Origin: Desulfuromonas sp. TF
GTDB taxonomy: Bacteria > Desulfobacterota > Desulfuromonadia > Desulfuromonadales > ATBO01
NCBI RefSeq assembly: GCF_000472285.1
Contig: NZ_KI421422.1
Span: 105,667-143,865, forward strand
Direction of reading: 5' to 3'
DNA: 38,199 bases
Every line of letters starts with the position of its first letter. Position 1 is the first letter of the stretch. Below are positions 37,731 to 38,199 of the stretch, piece after piece. The position numbers and the translations under genes are program-made. Below the pieces are notes generated by a model, which did not search any database, was not told the origin of the DNA, and worked only from the letters and a program-made list of their open reading frames with translations.

Positions 37731-38199
37731 ATGCCTCCTGCGAGAAATAAGACGGCCCTGGTGCTGGCCGGGGGAGGAATCATGGGAGCCGCTTACGAGA
37801 TCGGCTGTCTGACCGCTCTCGACCGCCTCTTCGCCCCGGGTTTCAATACCCGCCGCTTCGATATCTACGTCGGAGTGAGCGCCGGGTCCGTTATCGCCAC
37901 TCTCATCGCCAACCGGATCTCTCCCAACGGCCTTTTCCACGCCATAGACAACAACGAACAAAGCGTTTTCAATTTCCACCGCAGCGATATCTACCGTCTC
38001 GATTACCGGGAGATTTTCGCTTCCTTCTGGAGCTTGACGACCAACCTGTTCCGTATCTTCAGAAACTATCGACAAAACCGCTGGACTTTTTCCCTGGTCG
38101 ATATTGTTCACATCCTCCAGGAGCAGTTCCCCGCGGGGCTGTTCTCCCTGGGGCCGCTGCAGAGATATCTCTGTCAGGCCTTTCGCCGGGAGGGCATTC
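37731..38199 (+). CDS. Patatin-like phospholipase, N-terminal part (runs off window)
   Basis: The first 156 codons of an ORF open at the window edge encode a patatin domain. The oxyanion-hole motif GGGIMGA is at residues 14-20 and the nucleophile elbow GVSAGS has Ser50 as the likely catalytic serine. The Asp of the Ser-Asp dyad would lie beyond the window. Such proteins hydrolyse phospholipids or act as esterases; substrate and location cannot be judged from the fragment. There is no signal peptide, so it is probably cytosolic or peripheral. No strong ribosome-binding site is seen (ACAGACGTTT precedes the ATG), which fits coupling to the gene 11 nt upstream. Confidence 0.85.
   Translation, partial: MPPARNKTALVLAGGGIMGAAYEIGCLTALDRLFAPGFNTRRFDIYVGVSAGSVIATLIANRISPNGLFHAIDNNEQSVFNFHRSDIYRLDYREIFASFWSLTTNLFRIFRNYRQNRWTFSLVDIVHILQEQFPAGLFSLGPLQRYLCQAFRREGI

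Overview
The window (about 38 kb) looks like the replication-origin region of a Desulfuromonadales-type deltaproteobacterium (Desulfuromonas, Pelobacter or Geobacter relatives). I infer this from the gene order gyrA-gyrB-recF-dnaN-dnaA | rpmH-rnpA-yidD-yidC-jag-mnmE-mnmG-rsmG-parA-parB-bactofilin-atp, from an F-type ATPase operon with both b' and b subunits but no a or c genes, and from accessory genes familiar in that group (an ErcA-like protein with a histidine kinase, a PduO-type adenosyltransferase, glmU-glmS beside a patatin gene). No database search was possible, so the taxon is an inference.

Positions 1-6.4 kb carry the replication genes, all leftward: gyrA (first codons only), gyrB, recF, dnaN, dnaA. 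Positions 6.4-6.7 kb are the dnaA-rpmH spacer, with two inverted DnaA boxes; this is the best oriC candidate. From 6.7 to 22.1 kb all genes run rightward: rpmH, rnpA, yidD, yidC and jag (ribosome, RNase P, membrane insertion), mnmE, mnmG and rsmG (tRNA and rRNA modification), parA and parB (chromosome segregation), a bactofilin, then atpX-F-H-A-G-D-C. A perfect 16-bp parS site lies between mnmE and mnmG, so the cis site and both trans factors of ParABS are all here.

From 22.1 kb the strands mix and the content becomes accessory: a FadR/PdhR-type GntR regulator divergent from dinB; a CbiR-like TIM-barrel hydrolase with a possible small coupled ORF; a second GntR/FCD regulator; an EamA transporter; a sensor kinase overlapping an ErcA-like iron-alcohol-dehydrogenase homologue; a YadG/YadH-type ABC exporter; a cob(I)alamin adenosyltransferase; two genes of unknown function; glmS and glmU; and, divergent from them, an unknown gene and a patatin-like phospholipase cut by the window edge.

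The most interesting signals are regulatory. A 15-bp sequence built from two GTATAC palindromes occurs upstream of the atp operon and, inverted, inside the promoter of the second GntR gene 9 kb away, suggesting an autoregulated repressor that also controls ATP synthase. A TGGT-N3-ACCA operator sits in the gntR/dinB divergent spacer. Other points are a possible leaderless promoter for the ABC ATPase, a sigma-54-like promoter before a 101-residue acidic protein, and three intergenic palindromes that look like dispersed repeats, one of them inside the atp operon. No tRNA, rRNA, CRISPR array, insertion sequence or prophage gene was seen.
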